DNA of 64,000 bases from Bin34 sp965219935 (GTDB lineage: Bacteria; Chloroflexota; Anaerolineae; Caldilineales; Caldilineaceae): NCBI GenBank assembly GCA_965219935.1, contig CBDCOU010000003.1, positions 930,001 to 994,000 of the forward strand, given 5' to 3'. Below the pieces are notes generated by a model. The model saw only the letters and a program-made list of their open reading frames with translations, made no database searches and was not told the origin of the DNA. Shown here piece after piece: positions 52,911 through 61,863 of the stretch (the first letter of the stretch is position 1; each line of letters starts with the position of its first letter). A program made the position numbers and the translations under genes.

Positions 52911-53897
52911 CTATAGGTCTCGGGCGGCACCGACCACCGCGGTCAGGTTTCGGTCGGGCGAATCGCCTTTCACAACACAATCCGGCGCCAAAATCAAACC
53001 GGGTCCGGGATGGTCTTCCACCTGTGCCGCCACCATGGCCCGGTTGTCATCCTCGGTGCCGGACCGCATGGTCTCGAGGTTCAACCCCGCAGCCAGAGCC
53101 TTGTCGGTCAAGCTGCGCGCCTCCGCCACATCCGGATTGTCGCCTCCGGCTGACCAGCTCAGGCAATTCACGTCAAGCTGAGCGGCTTCCTCCAGCATGA
53201 TGTTTGAACCGCATACGTGCAGCATGCGGATGGCACTTTCCCCCAGTTCGGACGCAACGTCGGCGTCGTAGGCAAGCCCGAACTCCCGATATTCCTGGGG
53301 CGACAGAATGTCGTGGCTTGCCTGTTGTGTCGCCAGAAAGTATCCCGGTACGCCCACGGCATTGCAGGCCCGCACGTACCGCACCACCGTGTCGCGAATG
53401 GTCCGCAGGCCTGCGTGCAGCAATGCCGGGTCGTGCCGCATGTGTTCATACACCTGATCACCGGCGATTTTGTGAGCCAGCGTAATCGGACTGAAGATGG
53501 TCATCATGTAGGGAACCCCGTCTCCCCACAGCTCCCGCACCCGGCTGCACATTTCCAGTTCCCTGCCCAGGGCCCCCGTCTCGGGTTCCAGCGCCGGCAG
53601 GGACTTCCAGTCCGCAGCCAACGCAACCGGCGAGGCAATCACCGTCGGCGCCTCGTCGTCGTGACGTCCGAACTGGATGCCAACGCCCCAATCCTGGACT
53701 CCGTACAAACCACTGGGCGTAAGCTTCACCAAATCGAACCCAAACTGCCGGTGGAACTCATGGGTGCGACGGGCCAGTTGGCCCGGTGCCCGATCCAACA
53801 GGTGATAGTGCTTCCATAAACTGACGGGGACAGTGTCGTGTCGCTCTCCCGCCAGCGCTGCCTCAACTCGCAGCCAATGAACCGAATCATGCCCCAT
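52911..53897 (-). CDS. Uroporphyrinogen decarboxylase (URO-D) family protein
   Basis: This 328-residue URO-D-fold protein includes LARRTHEFHRQFGFDLVKLTPSG, LAHKIAGDQVYEHM and AIRMLHVCGSNIML. It resembles the family's methyl-transferring branch (MtaA/MtbA/CmuA-like) more than true HemE. The ATG at 53897 has an AAGGAG site seven bases upstream, better than an upstream ATG at 53933. A heme pathway (hemC, hemD, hemB) exists at 56.6-59.3 kb but lacks hemE there; this gene is not obviously hemE. It is convergent with the Opp ATPase gene and downstream of the MDR dehydrogenase. Confidence 0.78.
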   Translation of the reverse strand: MGHDSVHWLRVEAALAGERHDTVPVSLWKHYHLLDRAPGQLARRTHEFHRQFGFDLVKLTPSGLYGVQDWGVGIQFGRHDDEAPTVIASPVALAADWKSLPALEPETGALGRELEMCSRVRELWGDGVPYMMTIFSPITLAHKIAGDQVYEHMRHDPALLHAGLRTIRDTVVRYVRACNAVGVPGYFLATQQASHDILSPQEYREFGLAYDADVASELGESAIRMLHVCGSNIMLEEAAQLDVNCLSWSAGGDNPDVAEARSLTDKALAAGLNLETMRSGTEDDNRAMVAAQVEDHPGPGLILAPDCVVKGDSPDRNLTAVVGAARDL

Positions 53898-54056
53898 GAT
53901 TTTCTCCTTGAAAGCCAGCCGACCGTTCGTCATGTTGTTGTTCAGGGCCGGAAGCCATCTGTCAGTCGCGATTCAACGTTGCGACCTGGACCCGGTTAAT
54001 GTAGACTTAACGGTGTCGGGTGTCCCGTCGCAGTTCACGTTGCTTTTCCGACGCCT

Positions 54057-54098
54057 GGCAAAACACGAAGGCCGCGATCGCGGTCTTCGTGTTTTGCC
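54057..54098 (-). terminator. 42-base near-perfect inverted repeat downstream of the MDR gene
   Basis: The arms beginning GGCAAAACACGAAG and ending CTTCGTGTTTTGCC pair at all positions but one (G-T, 54071/54084), centred on GCGATCGC. It starts six bases beyond the MDR stop codon. It can form a strong RNA hairpin on both strands. There is no long U run after it on the minus strand, so it may terminate or stabilise. Confidence 0.6.
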
Positions 54099-54104
54099 GC
54101 AAAG

Positions 54105-55133
54105 TTAACCGTTGACCGCTCCCAACTTCAGATAGTTTTCGTGGTCCTCCGCAATCAGCGGATACACGTCGTCCAGCTCATCGAACGCCACCACCGGTTG
54201 CACCAGCGCTTCGGAGTTGATCTGCCCGTTGCACAGCAGGCGCCAGGCCACCCCAACCAACCGTTCCTCGTCCCAGTTCGGGTAGTCCGGATTCGGTTCG
54301 CTGCAGGATCGGCTAAAGATCAGCGTTGGGCGGTTCATGTGCGCCTCCGCTCCAAGATCAAGGCCCGCCGGATAGCTACCGGGAAAAGCCCCCGCGACAA
54401 CCGTTCCGCCGTAGGCAACGGCACGGAATGCATGTTGCAGGGCCATGTGACTTCCGCTGTACTCGATGCACACGTCGGCGCCCCGACGGTCGCTCAGGTC
54501 CTTGATGGCCAGCCCGGCGTCCACGGCGGTCGGATCCACCACTTCGTCGGCTCCGAGCTCCAATGCCAGTTCCCGCCGCATCGTGCTTGGCTCAACGGCG
54601 ATCAGCATGTGGGCGCCGGCCGCCCTGACCGCCTGCAATACACAGAGGCCTATGGCCCCCATACCGAATACCGCCACGACATCGCCCAGCCGGACATGGC
54701 CGTCTCGCACGGCGCCAACCGCAAAATCGGCCGGGTCCAGGCAGCCGGCGGCCTGCCAGGGAACTCCATCCGGCATGGACCGAACATGGTCCTCGTGCCA
54801 CATGTGCTGCTCGCGGAAGGGACCGTAGGCGAAGACCCGGTCGCCTTTTTGGAAGCGGGATACTGCCGGCCCTACGGCCTCGACCAGACCAATTGCCGTA
54901 TTGCCCAGCGGAACAGGAAAGGTTTGCCGATGCGAGTCCTGCCTGAATGCAAGGTAATCGGCATCCCAAGTGCCCCGTGGCAGGCCGTAGCCCTTGAACA
55001 ACGACATCTCGGTTCCATGTTTGGCCACGCTGTGCGTGGTGTTCACCAGGATGTCACTGTCGCCAAGCGACGGCGAATCGTACTCCCTGAAGGCGGCTTT
55101 CCCAACCGCCGTTGCAACAAGCTCCCTGGGCAT
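54105..55133 (-). CDS. MDR-family (zinc-independent) dehydrogenase/reductase
   Basis: This 342-residue medium-chain dehydrogenase has a GroES-like N-terminal domain and Rossmann domain motif VFGMGAIGLCVLQAVRAAG near residue 156. The structural and catalytic zinc ligands (for example GHE) are absent, so it is not a classical zinc alcohol dehydrogenase; it may act like zinc-free quinone reductases. It would use NAD(P)H in the cytoplasm. A strong hairpin lies just after its stop, before the URO-D-family gene on the same strand. Confidence 0.85.
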   Translation of the reverse strand: MPRELVATAVGKAAFREYDSPSLGDSDILVNTTHSVAKHGTEMSLFKGYGLPRGTWDADYLAFRQDSHRQTFPVPLGNTAIGLVEAVGPAVSRFQKGDRVFAYGPFREQHMWHEDHVRSMPDGVPWQAAGCLDPADFAVGAVRDGHVRLGDVVAVFGMGAIGLCVLQAVRAAGAHMLIAVEPSTMRRELALELGADEVVDPTAVDAGLAIKDLSDRRGADVCIEYSGSHMALQHAFRAVAYGGTVVAGAFPGSYPAGLDLGAEAHMNRPTLIFSRSCSEPNPDYPNWDEERLVGVAWRLLCNGQINSEALVQPVVAFDELDDVYPLIAEDHENYLKLGAVNG

Positions 55134-55325
55134 CGCGAACTCCTGACTTCAGTCACCGCATTGATGGACGCCGGCCAAATCCGGTCGACGGGCCAGCCCG
55201 AGGCCGCCGCCCGCGGAGCAACCCGAAGGCAAACGGACCATGGACCGCGCCGTGCCCATGATAGCGCGGTCTATTGAAGGGCCACGCGTTGCCAGGATGG
55301 CGACAAACAAACCGCCGTGCCTGCG

Positions 55326-56204
55326 CTATTCCGCCCCCACTGACAGCCAATGCACTTGGTGCCAGAGATTCCGTTTGATGTAGTAGGCCCGTTGTTCTCC
55401 GGTTTGCAGGGATTCGGCCAGCTGGGCCACATACCGATCCGTCCCGTACTCGACCTCGAACTCCCCGCTGCAAGGTACAAACCCATCCTTGATGATGCGC
55501 TGCTGGATCGTGGCCTCCCGATTGAAGAAGACCACCTGGTTGACACGCGCCATTTCCGCCAACCGAGCCGCGAAATCATCCGGGGCCTCTGCGGCGCGGT
55601 GCGCTCCCCCAACGAATGCCGGCTGCAGGGTTCGGTATTCGCTGATTGGCAGTTCGACCCAAACGATGAACGTCGAGATTCCCAGCATGCTGGGAAGGCC
55701 TAAACCTTCGATGCTCTCGGCGAAGCCCCGGGGCTTGATGCACCATGGGCCCTGTTCCAAAGCCGGGTCGTACATGGAAGACTCCGGCATTTCAAGCCAT
55801 CCCCACCCGCTGGTCGGGTCGACCTCCACATCCAGATAACCTTGGAAATCCGCTTCGAAGACCTGTTCGAAGCGGCCGGTCCAAGCCATCACCTGCTTGT
55901 TGCGAATGGGCAGACCGCTGGCCGTTTCCACCCTGGTGAACACATGCGGATGCTGGTCGATGACATCGGCCACGAAAGTCTGATTCCAGTCACTCAGGTA
56001 CTGATCGCGGGCCCAAGCCTCCGTGCTGCCGACTACGTCGCGGCTGTCGTTCCGCCAGTCGCCATCGCGCATCGTGAAGACATCCTTGATGAGATAGAAC
56101 TGCTTGGCGTCCCCGGCAAGCCCCATGGAACGAAACCTTTCGTCAAGCGGCTTGACCTCAAACCGGAACTCATGCACCCATTGGCCGAAGCGTCTGGCAA
56201 TCAT
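55326..56204 (-). CDS. Protein of unknown function
   Basis: This 292-residue protein has no motif I recognise: MIARRFGQWVHEFRFEVKP, WTGRFEQVFEADFQGYLDVE, WVELPISEYRTLQPAFVG, SVGAE at the end. It is rich in aromatic and acidic residues, has no signal peptide or membrane helix, and looks soluble. The ATG at 56204 is preferred over one 36 bases upstream. A TATAAT lies 77 bases upstream. It is flanked by the MDR gene (same strand, about 190 bases away) and hemB. Expression looks likely, but function is unclear. Confidence 0.75.
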   Translation of the reverse strand: MIARRFGQWVHEFRFEVKPLDERFRSMGLAGDAKQFYLIKDVFTMRDGDWRNDSRDVVGSTEAWARDQYLSDWNQTFVADVIDQHPHVFTRVETASGLPIRNKQVMAWTGRFEQVFEADFQGYLDVEVDPTSGWGWLEMPESSMYDPALEQGPWCIKPRGFAESIEGLGLPSMLGISTFIVWVELPISEYRTLQPAFVGGAHRAAEAPDDFAARLAEMARVNQVVFFNREATIQQRIIKDGFVPCSGEFEVEYGTDRYVAQLAESLQTGEQRAYYIKRNLWHQVHWLSVGAE

Positions 56205-56599
56205 GTGTGGTTTCCTTGATGGTGCGACCGGACAGCACAACGGGTCCGTTCATCGACAAGCAACACGGGCAGGATGTCGGATTATAGCGACTGGGCTCGA
56301 ATGCAGCACACTCGCCCGGCCCGTTTGGCAGGACAACCACATTCCAATTTGGTTTGCGTCAACCGGGGACAGGCTCGGTCACAGGAAGGCCGCAACTCGT
56401 CATAACACCGGGGAAACACACCAATGGGGAGCTCGCGGCTGCGTTGGAACCGGCCGGATGTACTGGTAATGTCTACTCAAGAACCTGTCACAACGGCATG
56501 CGCCGTTCGGCGGTGCCCATTCCGTCGGCTCTCCCGCGGTGTTACGCGTCACTTGTAGAAAACAGTAGTTCCCGGATCCGCCGGTACCGGTCCCGAACA
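56205..56599. other. Intergenic region upstream of the unknown gene and after hemB
   Basis: About 395 bases hold the TATAAT box at 56281-56286 for the leftward gene. Nothing else is recognised; there is no terminator hairpin after hemB and no RNA gene. Confidence 0.45.
56281..56286 (-). promoter_or_regulatory. Candidate promoter -10 box (TATAAT) for the unknown gene
   Basis: A perfect TATAAT on the minus strand lies 77 bases before the ATG at 56204. The -35 region is not recognisable. Confidence 0.4.
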
Positions 56600-57592
56600 T
56601 CATTCGGACAGCCAGGCGGCAACGTCCGGAGCATGGTAGGAAATGATTACGTCGGCACCGGCCCGTTTGATGCACAGCATCAATTCCAGGACCGCATCCC
56701 GCTCCGAAATCCAGCCGGCCCTGGCCGTGGCCTTCAGCATCGCATACTCCCCGCTGACGTTGTAGGCTGCCAGCGGGACCGCGGGAAACCCCTGCTTCAC
56801 CGCGTGGACCACGTCCAGAAATGCCATCGCCGGCTTAACCATCACCATGTCGGCGCCCTGCTCGATGTCCAGCGCAACTTCCTTGAGGGCTTCGGCCAGG
56901 TTGGCCGGATCCATTTGATGCGTCTTGCGATCCCCATGTCTGGGAGCCCCATCCGCCGCCTCCCGGAAGGGGCCGTAAAAACTCGATGCATACTTGACCG
57001 CATAGGAAAGAATGCCGGTGAAGTCGCAACCGGCCTCGTCCAGACCGGTTCGCAGCGCTTGCACCATCCCGTCCAGCATGCCGCTTGGGGCCACCAAATC
57101 GGCCCCGGCCTCGGCATGGCTGACGGCAGTGCGAGCCAGTAAGGACAATGATTCGTCATTGAGGATGCGGCCGTCCCGGTCCAACAGCCCACAGTGTCCG
57201 GCCACCGTGTAGCTGCACATGCACACGTCGGTGGCCACCAGCATCTCCGGCACGGCATCCTTTGCAGCCTTGATGGCCTGCTGCACGATGCCGTCGGATG
57301 CGAAGTTCTCCGAACCGATTTCATCCTTGCTCCGAGGCAGGCCAAACAGCAGTACGGCCTGTATGCCAAGCCTTGCCACCCGTTCAACCTCCGCCGGCAA
57401 CAGATCCGTTGTCAGGCGGGCCTGGCCAGGCATGGAGGCAATTTCGGTCCTCAAACCTTGTCCATGCTGGACAAAGAGGGGATACACCAGGTCCGAGGGC
57501 GCGAGAGTCGCCTCGCGGACCAGTGTCCGCAAGGCTCCCGTCCGCCGCAACCGGCGCGGCCTTCTTGGATCGGCGAAATCACTGCTGTTCAT
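56600..57592 (-). CDS. hemB: Delta-aminolevulinic acid dehydratase (porphobilinogen synthase)
   Basis: This 330-residue enzyme condenses two 5-aminolevulinate molecules into porphobilinogen. It has the zinc-site cysteines of the zinc-dependent class in DVCMCSYTVAGHCG, and the Schiff-base lysine in ADMVMVKPAMAFLDVV. RRTGALRTLVREATLAPSDLVYPLFV is the typical opening. The ATG at 57592 overlaps the stop of hemD by four bases (ATGA). The order hemC-hemD-hemB on one strand forms a compact heme operon. Confidence 0.95.
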   Translation of the reverse strand: MNSSDFADPRRPRRLRRTGALRTLVREATLAPSDLVYPLFVQHGQGLRTEIASMPGQARLTTDLLPAEVERVARLGIQAVLLFGLPRSKDEIGSENFASDGIVQQAIKAAKDAVPEMLVATDVCMCSYTVAGHCGLLDRDGRILNDESLSLLARTAVSHAEAGADLVAPSGMLDGMVQALRTGLDEAGCDFTGILSYAVKYASSFYGPFREAADGAPRHGDRKTHQMDPANLAEALKEVALDIEQGADMVMVKPAMAFLDVVHAVKQGFPAVPLAAYNVSGEYAMLKATARAGWISERDAVLELMLCIKRAGADVIISYHAPDVAAWLSE

Positions 57593-58392
57593 GGGACCTG
57601 CCTGTCCGATAGTTCGGCACTGCACTTGCGAAACCCGAGCACCAACCCTTCCAACAATTCGTGGAAGGACATTCCCTCAACATACACGTCCACGCGCATC
57701 CCCGCGGCCGCGGCGGCCTCCCGGCTCGTGGCTCCCATACAGGCTACAAGGGTGTTCCGCAGAAGGGAATGCGAACCGGGTTGGTCCCAGACCCCGTGCG
57801 CAAAGCACCGGACACAACTCCCGCTGGTGAATGTGACTGCATCCAACGGGCTGCCGAAGCGAGTCAGGGCGGTGCGCAAGCCTTCGGTGCAACGCGTCCG
57901 GTAAACCGGAAACGCACGTACGCGATCGCTGTTCGCGCACAACCGCGAAAGGGCCGGACCCGGTCCAGCCGTGGAGTGAAGCACCGTTGCCGTTTCCGTT
58001 GGTGCCAGACGCAGTTGGGAAGCCAACCGTCCGTCCGGACGATAGGTGCTTTCCGGTTCAATGCCCAGGGTATTCCGCAGCTCACGACCCGTGACGGGAC
58101 CCATCACGGCGAATCTTGGCCCTCGCCTGGGTTGACACCCCTTGAACTCGGGCCACCGGGCGATCGCCCGAACCGCGTTGACGCTGGACAACACCACCCA
58201 GGTTGACGAACGAACCGCCTCTCGGACTTGCCTCAGGGCGTCTGCCGGCAAGGTCTGGAATTCGATGGCAGGCAGCGCGATTGGGATTCCGCCAAACTCG
58301 GCAACCGCCTGCATCGCCCCATGCATCTGGTTCCTGGCACGGGTGACCCCAATCCGTTTCCCGACTAGACCGGGTACACCGGTGTCAGCCAT
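57589..58392 (-). CDS. hemD: Uroporphyrinogen-III synthase
   Basis: This 267-residue protein of the poorly conserved HemD family is recognised by GKRIGVTRARNQ at the N-terminus, WVVLSSVNAVRAI, DAVTFTSGSCVRCF and ACMGATSREAAAAAG. It closes hydroxymethylbilane to uroporphyrinogen III with inversion of ring D. Its position between hemC and hemB, with overlaps at both ends (28 bases with hemC, 4 with hemB), supports the assignment. In the window the next step, hemE, is not evident. Confidence 0.9.
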   Translation of the reverse strand: MADTGVPGLVGKRIGVTRARNQMHGAMQAVAEFGGIPIALPAIEFQTLPADALRQVREAVRSSTWVVLSSVNAVRAIARWPEFKGCQPRRGPRFAVMGPVTGRELRNTLGIEPESTYRPDGRLASQLRLAPTETATVLHSTAGPGPALSRLCANSDRVRAFPVYRTRCTEGLRTALTRFGSPLDAVTFTSGSCVRCFAHGVWDQPGSHSLLRNTLVACMGATSREAAAAAGMRVDVYVEGMSFHELLEGLVLGFRKCSAELSDRQVP

Positions 58393-59297
58393 TTCAGTAC
58401 ACCTTGGGCCAGGAGTGCATCGGCAGCCCGCATGCCCAATTGCCAGGCACTGGTGCCACTGGCCTCGAATGCTTCAAGGCTTTGTCCATCAGGAGATCGT
58501 ACATGGGCACGAAGGTGAATTCGGTTTTCGGTTACAGTGGCGTAGGCGGCTGCGGGCAACGCGCATCCGCCGCCCAACCCATGCAACAACGCCCGTTCAC
58601 ACCGGGTGGCCAACCGGGTTGGCATGTGGTCCAGCGGTTGGACGAGATCCACCGTGCGTAGATCCGATCCACGAACCTGCAGCGCAATGGCGCCCTGGCC
58701 CGGTGCAGTCAGGAATGTCGCCAGCGGAAATTCATCGGAGATGCCGTCCGTCTGGTCAATCCTGGTTAACCCGCAGGCGGCAAGAACAAGGCCGCGGCAC
58801 TCGGAGGGTGTCTCCCGCATGCGGCGAATGCGGGTGTCCACGTTACCCCGAATCGGCGCAACTTCAAAGTCGCTGCGAAGTGAATGCAACATGCGAGTCC
58901 TGCGGGCACTGGACGTGCCCAGTCGCGCTCCCCGCGGCAACGAGTTCAGGTTCATGCCGTCGGGGGTTACCAGGACATCCTTGGCATCGTCCCGGCACAG
59001 GACCGCTGCCAATGTCAGATCGTCATGCATGGTTGTCGGGAGATCCTTGAGGCTGTGCACAGCCACATCAATCTCCAAACGCAGGAGTGCCGCTTCCAGT
59101 TCCGACGTGAATATCCCTGTGGACCCGAAAGCATGCACCGGTTTGGACGGATGGCAATCCCCCGCCGTTGTAACCGGGACCACATCGATTTCCAGACCGG
59201 GCGCGAGGGCCCGCAACTGCCGACAAACGGCGGAGGTCTGGACTTGAGACAGGCGGGAACCCCGCGTTCCGACCCTAATGCGTTGCCTTGCGTCCAT
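58365..59297 (-). CDS. hemC: Hydroxymethylbilane synthase (porphobilinogen deaminase)
   Basis: This 310-residue enzyme polymerises four porphobilinogens to hydroxymethylbilane. It opens IRVGTRGSRLSQVQT, contains VHSLKDLPTT and GARLGTSSARRTRML, and has the dipyrromethane-binding Cys in LHGLGGGCALPAAAY. It is the first gene of the hem operon. Its stop overlaps the hemD start. The upstream region (59298-59553) is shared with the divergent MerR-like gene and likely holds both promoters; no clear boxes were found. Confidence 0.95.
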   Translation of the reverse strand: MDARQRIRVGTRGSRLSQVQTSAVCRQLRALAPGLEIDVVPVTTAGDCHPSKPVHAFGSTGIFTSELEAALLRLEIDVAVHSLKDLPTTMHDDLTLAAVLCRDDAKDVLVTPDGMNLNSLPRGARLGTSSARRTRMLHSLRSDFEVAPIRGNVDTRIRRMRETPSECRGLVLAACGLTRIDQTDGISDEFPLATFLTAPGQGAIALQVRGSDLRTVDLVQPLDHMPTRLATRCERALLHGLGGGCALPAAAYATVTENRIHLRAHVRSPDGQSLEAFEASGTSAWQLGMRAADALLAQGVLKWLTPVYPV

Positions 59298-59553
59298 GAA
59301 TCAACACACGCGTTCGCCTTGTTCGGCACCTTCCCCGACCGGCCGCATTCTAAAGCGATGGTGCCGCTGGTCACCACAACCCAACCCTATCCTGTCGCAT
59401 CAGTTAGGCGTTGGCAGCGAATCCCGTACAATATCAGTACGACATCGCACTTGGTGCGGCAGGTCTGCAAGTTCGCAGACCTCCTGCCTCGCACCTCTCG
59501 GACACCATTTTCCCGTTTTCGCAATTCAAGGACCCGTTCCGGTACCCAATGCC

Positions 59554-60204
59554 ATGAATGCACCTACCGTAACTCGTAAGTCCGTTACAGCTGTGGCCAA
59601 CGAACTGGCAGTCAGTCCCGATACCGTTCGACGCTATGCCAAGGAGTTCGCGCCCTATCTCTCGAACGAGGCCAGTCCCAAGAGCGGCAGCACCCGGACC
59701 TTCGATGAACGGGACATTGCGGTACTGAAAGCCGCCAGGGAACAGATGAGTTCCGGCCTCAATCACGAATCGGTGCGGGCCAAGCTGGCCATGATGGACT
59801 TTCCCGACGAACCTGCCCAGGTGGAAGCCGAACCCGTAGGCGAAACCCAGGTCCAACCGTCGGTCGAGTTCCAAAGCGTCACCACGGCGATGCTCACGTT
59901 GGTCGACGCGGTGGCCCAGACCCAGGCTCAACTGGCGACGCTGCCGGAAATCAACCACCGACTGGGCCAGATCACGGAGACGATCCACGCGCAGCAGGCT
60001 ATGCAGGATCAGATTTCCACGATGGCGGAAGACATCAACGACCTGACGATGAAGAATGCCCAGTTGAGCGAGGAACTTCAGTCCACGCGCCGACAGGGCC
60101 TGGCATGGTTCATTTGGTTTCTGGTTGGAACCGTTGCAGCCTGTTCAGCCCTCGTGGGCGTCATGTTCCTGATGCGCGCCGGGGTGTTGAATCTTCCAGT
60201 CTGA
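59554..60204 (+). CDS. Membrane-anchored MerR-like DNA-binding protein
   Basis: This 216-residue protein has an N-terminal MerR-type winged HTH (residues 8-75: SVTAVANELAVSPDTVRRYA, then RTFDERDIAVLKAAREQMSS). A linker and a heptad-rich coiled coil follow (about 115-180). A C-terminal membrane helix lies at about 183-207 (LAWFIWFLVGTVAACSALVGVMF). This is like a tethered regulator, with the N-terminal domain in the cytoplasm. The ATG at 59554 begins the conserved HTH; the longer upstream frame is not conserved. It is divergent from hemC, so it may regulate heme synthesis or its own gene, but this is conjecture. Confidence 0.82.
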   Translation: MNAPTVTRKSVTAVANELAVSPDTVRRYAKEFAPYLSNEASPKSGSTRTFDERDIAVLKAAREQMSSGLNHESVRAKLAMMDFPDEPAQVEAEPVGETQVQPSVEFQSVTTAMLTLVDAVAQTQAQLATLPEINHRLGQITETIHAQQAMQDQISTMAEDINDLTMKNAQLSEELQSTRRQGLAWFIWFLVGTVAACSALVGVMFLMRAGVLNLPV

Positions 60205-60440
60205 GGGGCCGGGTCGCCCGCCCGACTCGTCAGGACTCCGGGCAAGTGCCTATTGACCTTGGGCCGTCTGTCTTACAGGGCGTTCGCGTTCCAGTTGCCA
60301 TCCGGGCTAGCCGAGTGGGACTGCCATGCCGGGGCCGCAGGCGCGATGCGGAGGACATGGTGGTCCGTTGCCCAGACAGTCCATTGTCCATTGGTGTCAC
60401 ATTCGCGACAACTGCCAGGGTTGGCAAGGGTGGTGTCGCA

Positions 60441-61211
60441 CTACCAGAGGGTGTATCCGCCGTCGATGGTCAGATTGTGGCCCGTAACGTAGCGGGACGC
60501 ATCCGACGCGAGGTACACCAATCCGCCTTGGAGATCACGGGCCAGCCCCAGCCTGCCCATGGGCGTGTTGGATTTCCATATCTCACCGTTGGAACCGTCC
60601 ATGTTCAAGGCGGTCATTGGAGTCAACGTGTGTCCCGGGCTGATGCAATTGACGCGAACACCTCGGCTTCCCCATTCGGCAGCGCAGTTGCGCGTCAGTT
60701 GCACAACCCCAGCCTTGGCGGCGTTGTAAGCCACGTGCAACTGGGGCCGATTGACAATTCGGCCCGACATCGAAGCGGTGTTGATGATCGAACCGGCTCT
60801 CTGTTCGAGCATGAGCCGACCTTCGGCCTGGGTGCAGAGGAACACCCCCTTGAGGTCGACTGCAATGGTCGCATCCCAATCCGCCTCGGACATCTCCTCA
60901 GCCTTGGCCTTCAAGGCGATTCCCGCGTTGTTGACGCCAATGTCAACACGTCCCCAGCGGTCCGCGACTTCGGCGACCATCGACCCAACTTGTTCCTGGG
61001 ACGTGACATCCACCTCAAGGCTCATGGCCTCCACCCCCAACGCCTCCAGGCGTTCGGCCACATGTCGGGCCCTTCCGCCATTCCGGTCCGCCACGGCCAC
61101 ATTGGACCCGGCTTCGGCCAGCGCGAAGGCGAAACTCTCACCGATGCCACTGGCACCTCCGGTCACGACGGCCACTCGACCAGTCAGGCGAAATCGATCC
61201 AGTACAGCCAT
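60441..61211 (-). CDS. Short-chain dehydrogenase/reductase (SDR)
   Basis: This 256-residue classical SDR has the cofactor loop TGGASGIGESF at about residue 17, and the NNAGI strand. It also has the YxxxK motif in YNAAK. Members reduce or oxidise alcohols and ketones with NAD(P)H. The ATG at 61211 has a GAGGGG site upstream and is preferred to one 18 bases earlier. It is convergent with the MerR-like gene, and a gutted glycoside-hydrolase remnant follows upstream on the other strand. Confidence 0.92.
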   Translation of the reverse strand: MAVLDRFRLTGRVAVVTGGASGIGESFAFALAEAGSNVAVADRNGGRARHVAERLEALGVEAMSLEVDVTSQEQVGSMVAEVADRWGRVDIGVNNAGIALKAKAEEMSEADWDATIAVDLKGVFLCTQAEGRLMLEQRAGSIINTASMSGRIVNRPQLHVAYNAAKAGVVQLTRNCAAEWGSRGVRVNCISPGHTLTPMTALNMDGSNGEIWKSNTPMGRLGLARDLQGGLVYLASDASRYVTGHNLTIDGGYTLW

Positions 61212-61294
61212 AGGTATCCCCTCTGCCACGGAACTTGTCTTGGCTAGTATCCTAAACTCGGAACCACGGCCCTACGGTCATTGAACAGTTCGGT

Positions 61295-61757
61295 GTGCAA
61301 AAACACTTTCAGTCGCCCCACGGAGCCCCTGTCCCCGGCGGGAATCCTGTATCCAACTGGCCACGGTTCGATCGCCACGGCGACTTCGTCGATATCCACG
61401 GCCAACAAACCGGGTTCTTCCACACCAAACGCATCAACCATCGCTGGTGGCTGGTCACGCCCGACGGGCACGGCTTTTTCGACATGGGCCTCAGTCATCC
61501 GATCACAAGCATCTGGGAAGCTGCCATCACCTTCCGGGGGCTTCGTTCCCAACCACGGTGAATGGTACGCGGATGTATTGGCAGCATTGTTCGACAACTC
61601 CGACTGCATGGGTTTTCAGTTGTGCGGTGCCTACCAGCGCAACAAGGCGCGACGGCGCGGCCTGCTCGACGAACTGGAAAGGCCTGATCAGGAACACATT
61701 GACCTGATTCGCGCTGCAAACGCAAAGGTCAGCCACTGGTTGAACGAACGGTACTGA
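61295..61757 (+). pseudogene. Remnant of an agarase-like glycoside hydrolase with most of its middle deleted
   Basis: The first part (61295-61506) reads TGFFHTKRINHRWWLVTPDGHGFFDMGLSHP, the lead-in strand of agarase-like (GH50-type) enzymes. From about 61538 a different frame reads NHGEWYADVLAALFDNSDCMGFQLCGAYQRNKARRRGLLDEL. This resembles the C-terminal end of the same enzymes. The catalytic (beta/alpha)8 core expected between them, several hundred residues, is missing, and the two parts are out of frame. It is a non-functional relic. The exact family is uncertain. Confidence 0.68.
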
Positions 61758-61821
61758 TCGTCCGGTCTCATTTGATTGGGCGACGGGCTATGGCATGGTC
61801 TGATCATCCATGCCAGTCGCC

Positions 61822-61827
61822 TATACT
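61822..61827 (+). promoter_or_regulatory. Candidate promoter -10 box (TATACT) for the TetR gene
   Basis: TATACT lies 37 bases before the ATG at 61864. The -35 region is weak. Its place inside a longer upstream reading frame (from 61810) supports the shorter protein. Confidence 0.4.
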
Positions 61828-61863
61828 GACTTCGTACGATATCCCAACCTGCCATGTTGTCCA

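Noticed and set aside
52911..53897. Calling the URO-D-family gene hemE
   Set aside because: Its sequence resembles methyl-transfer members of the family more, and it is not adjacent to the hem operon.
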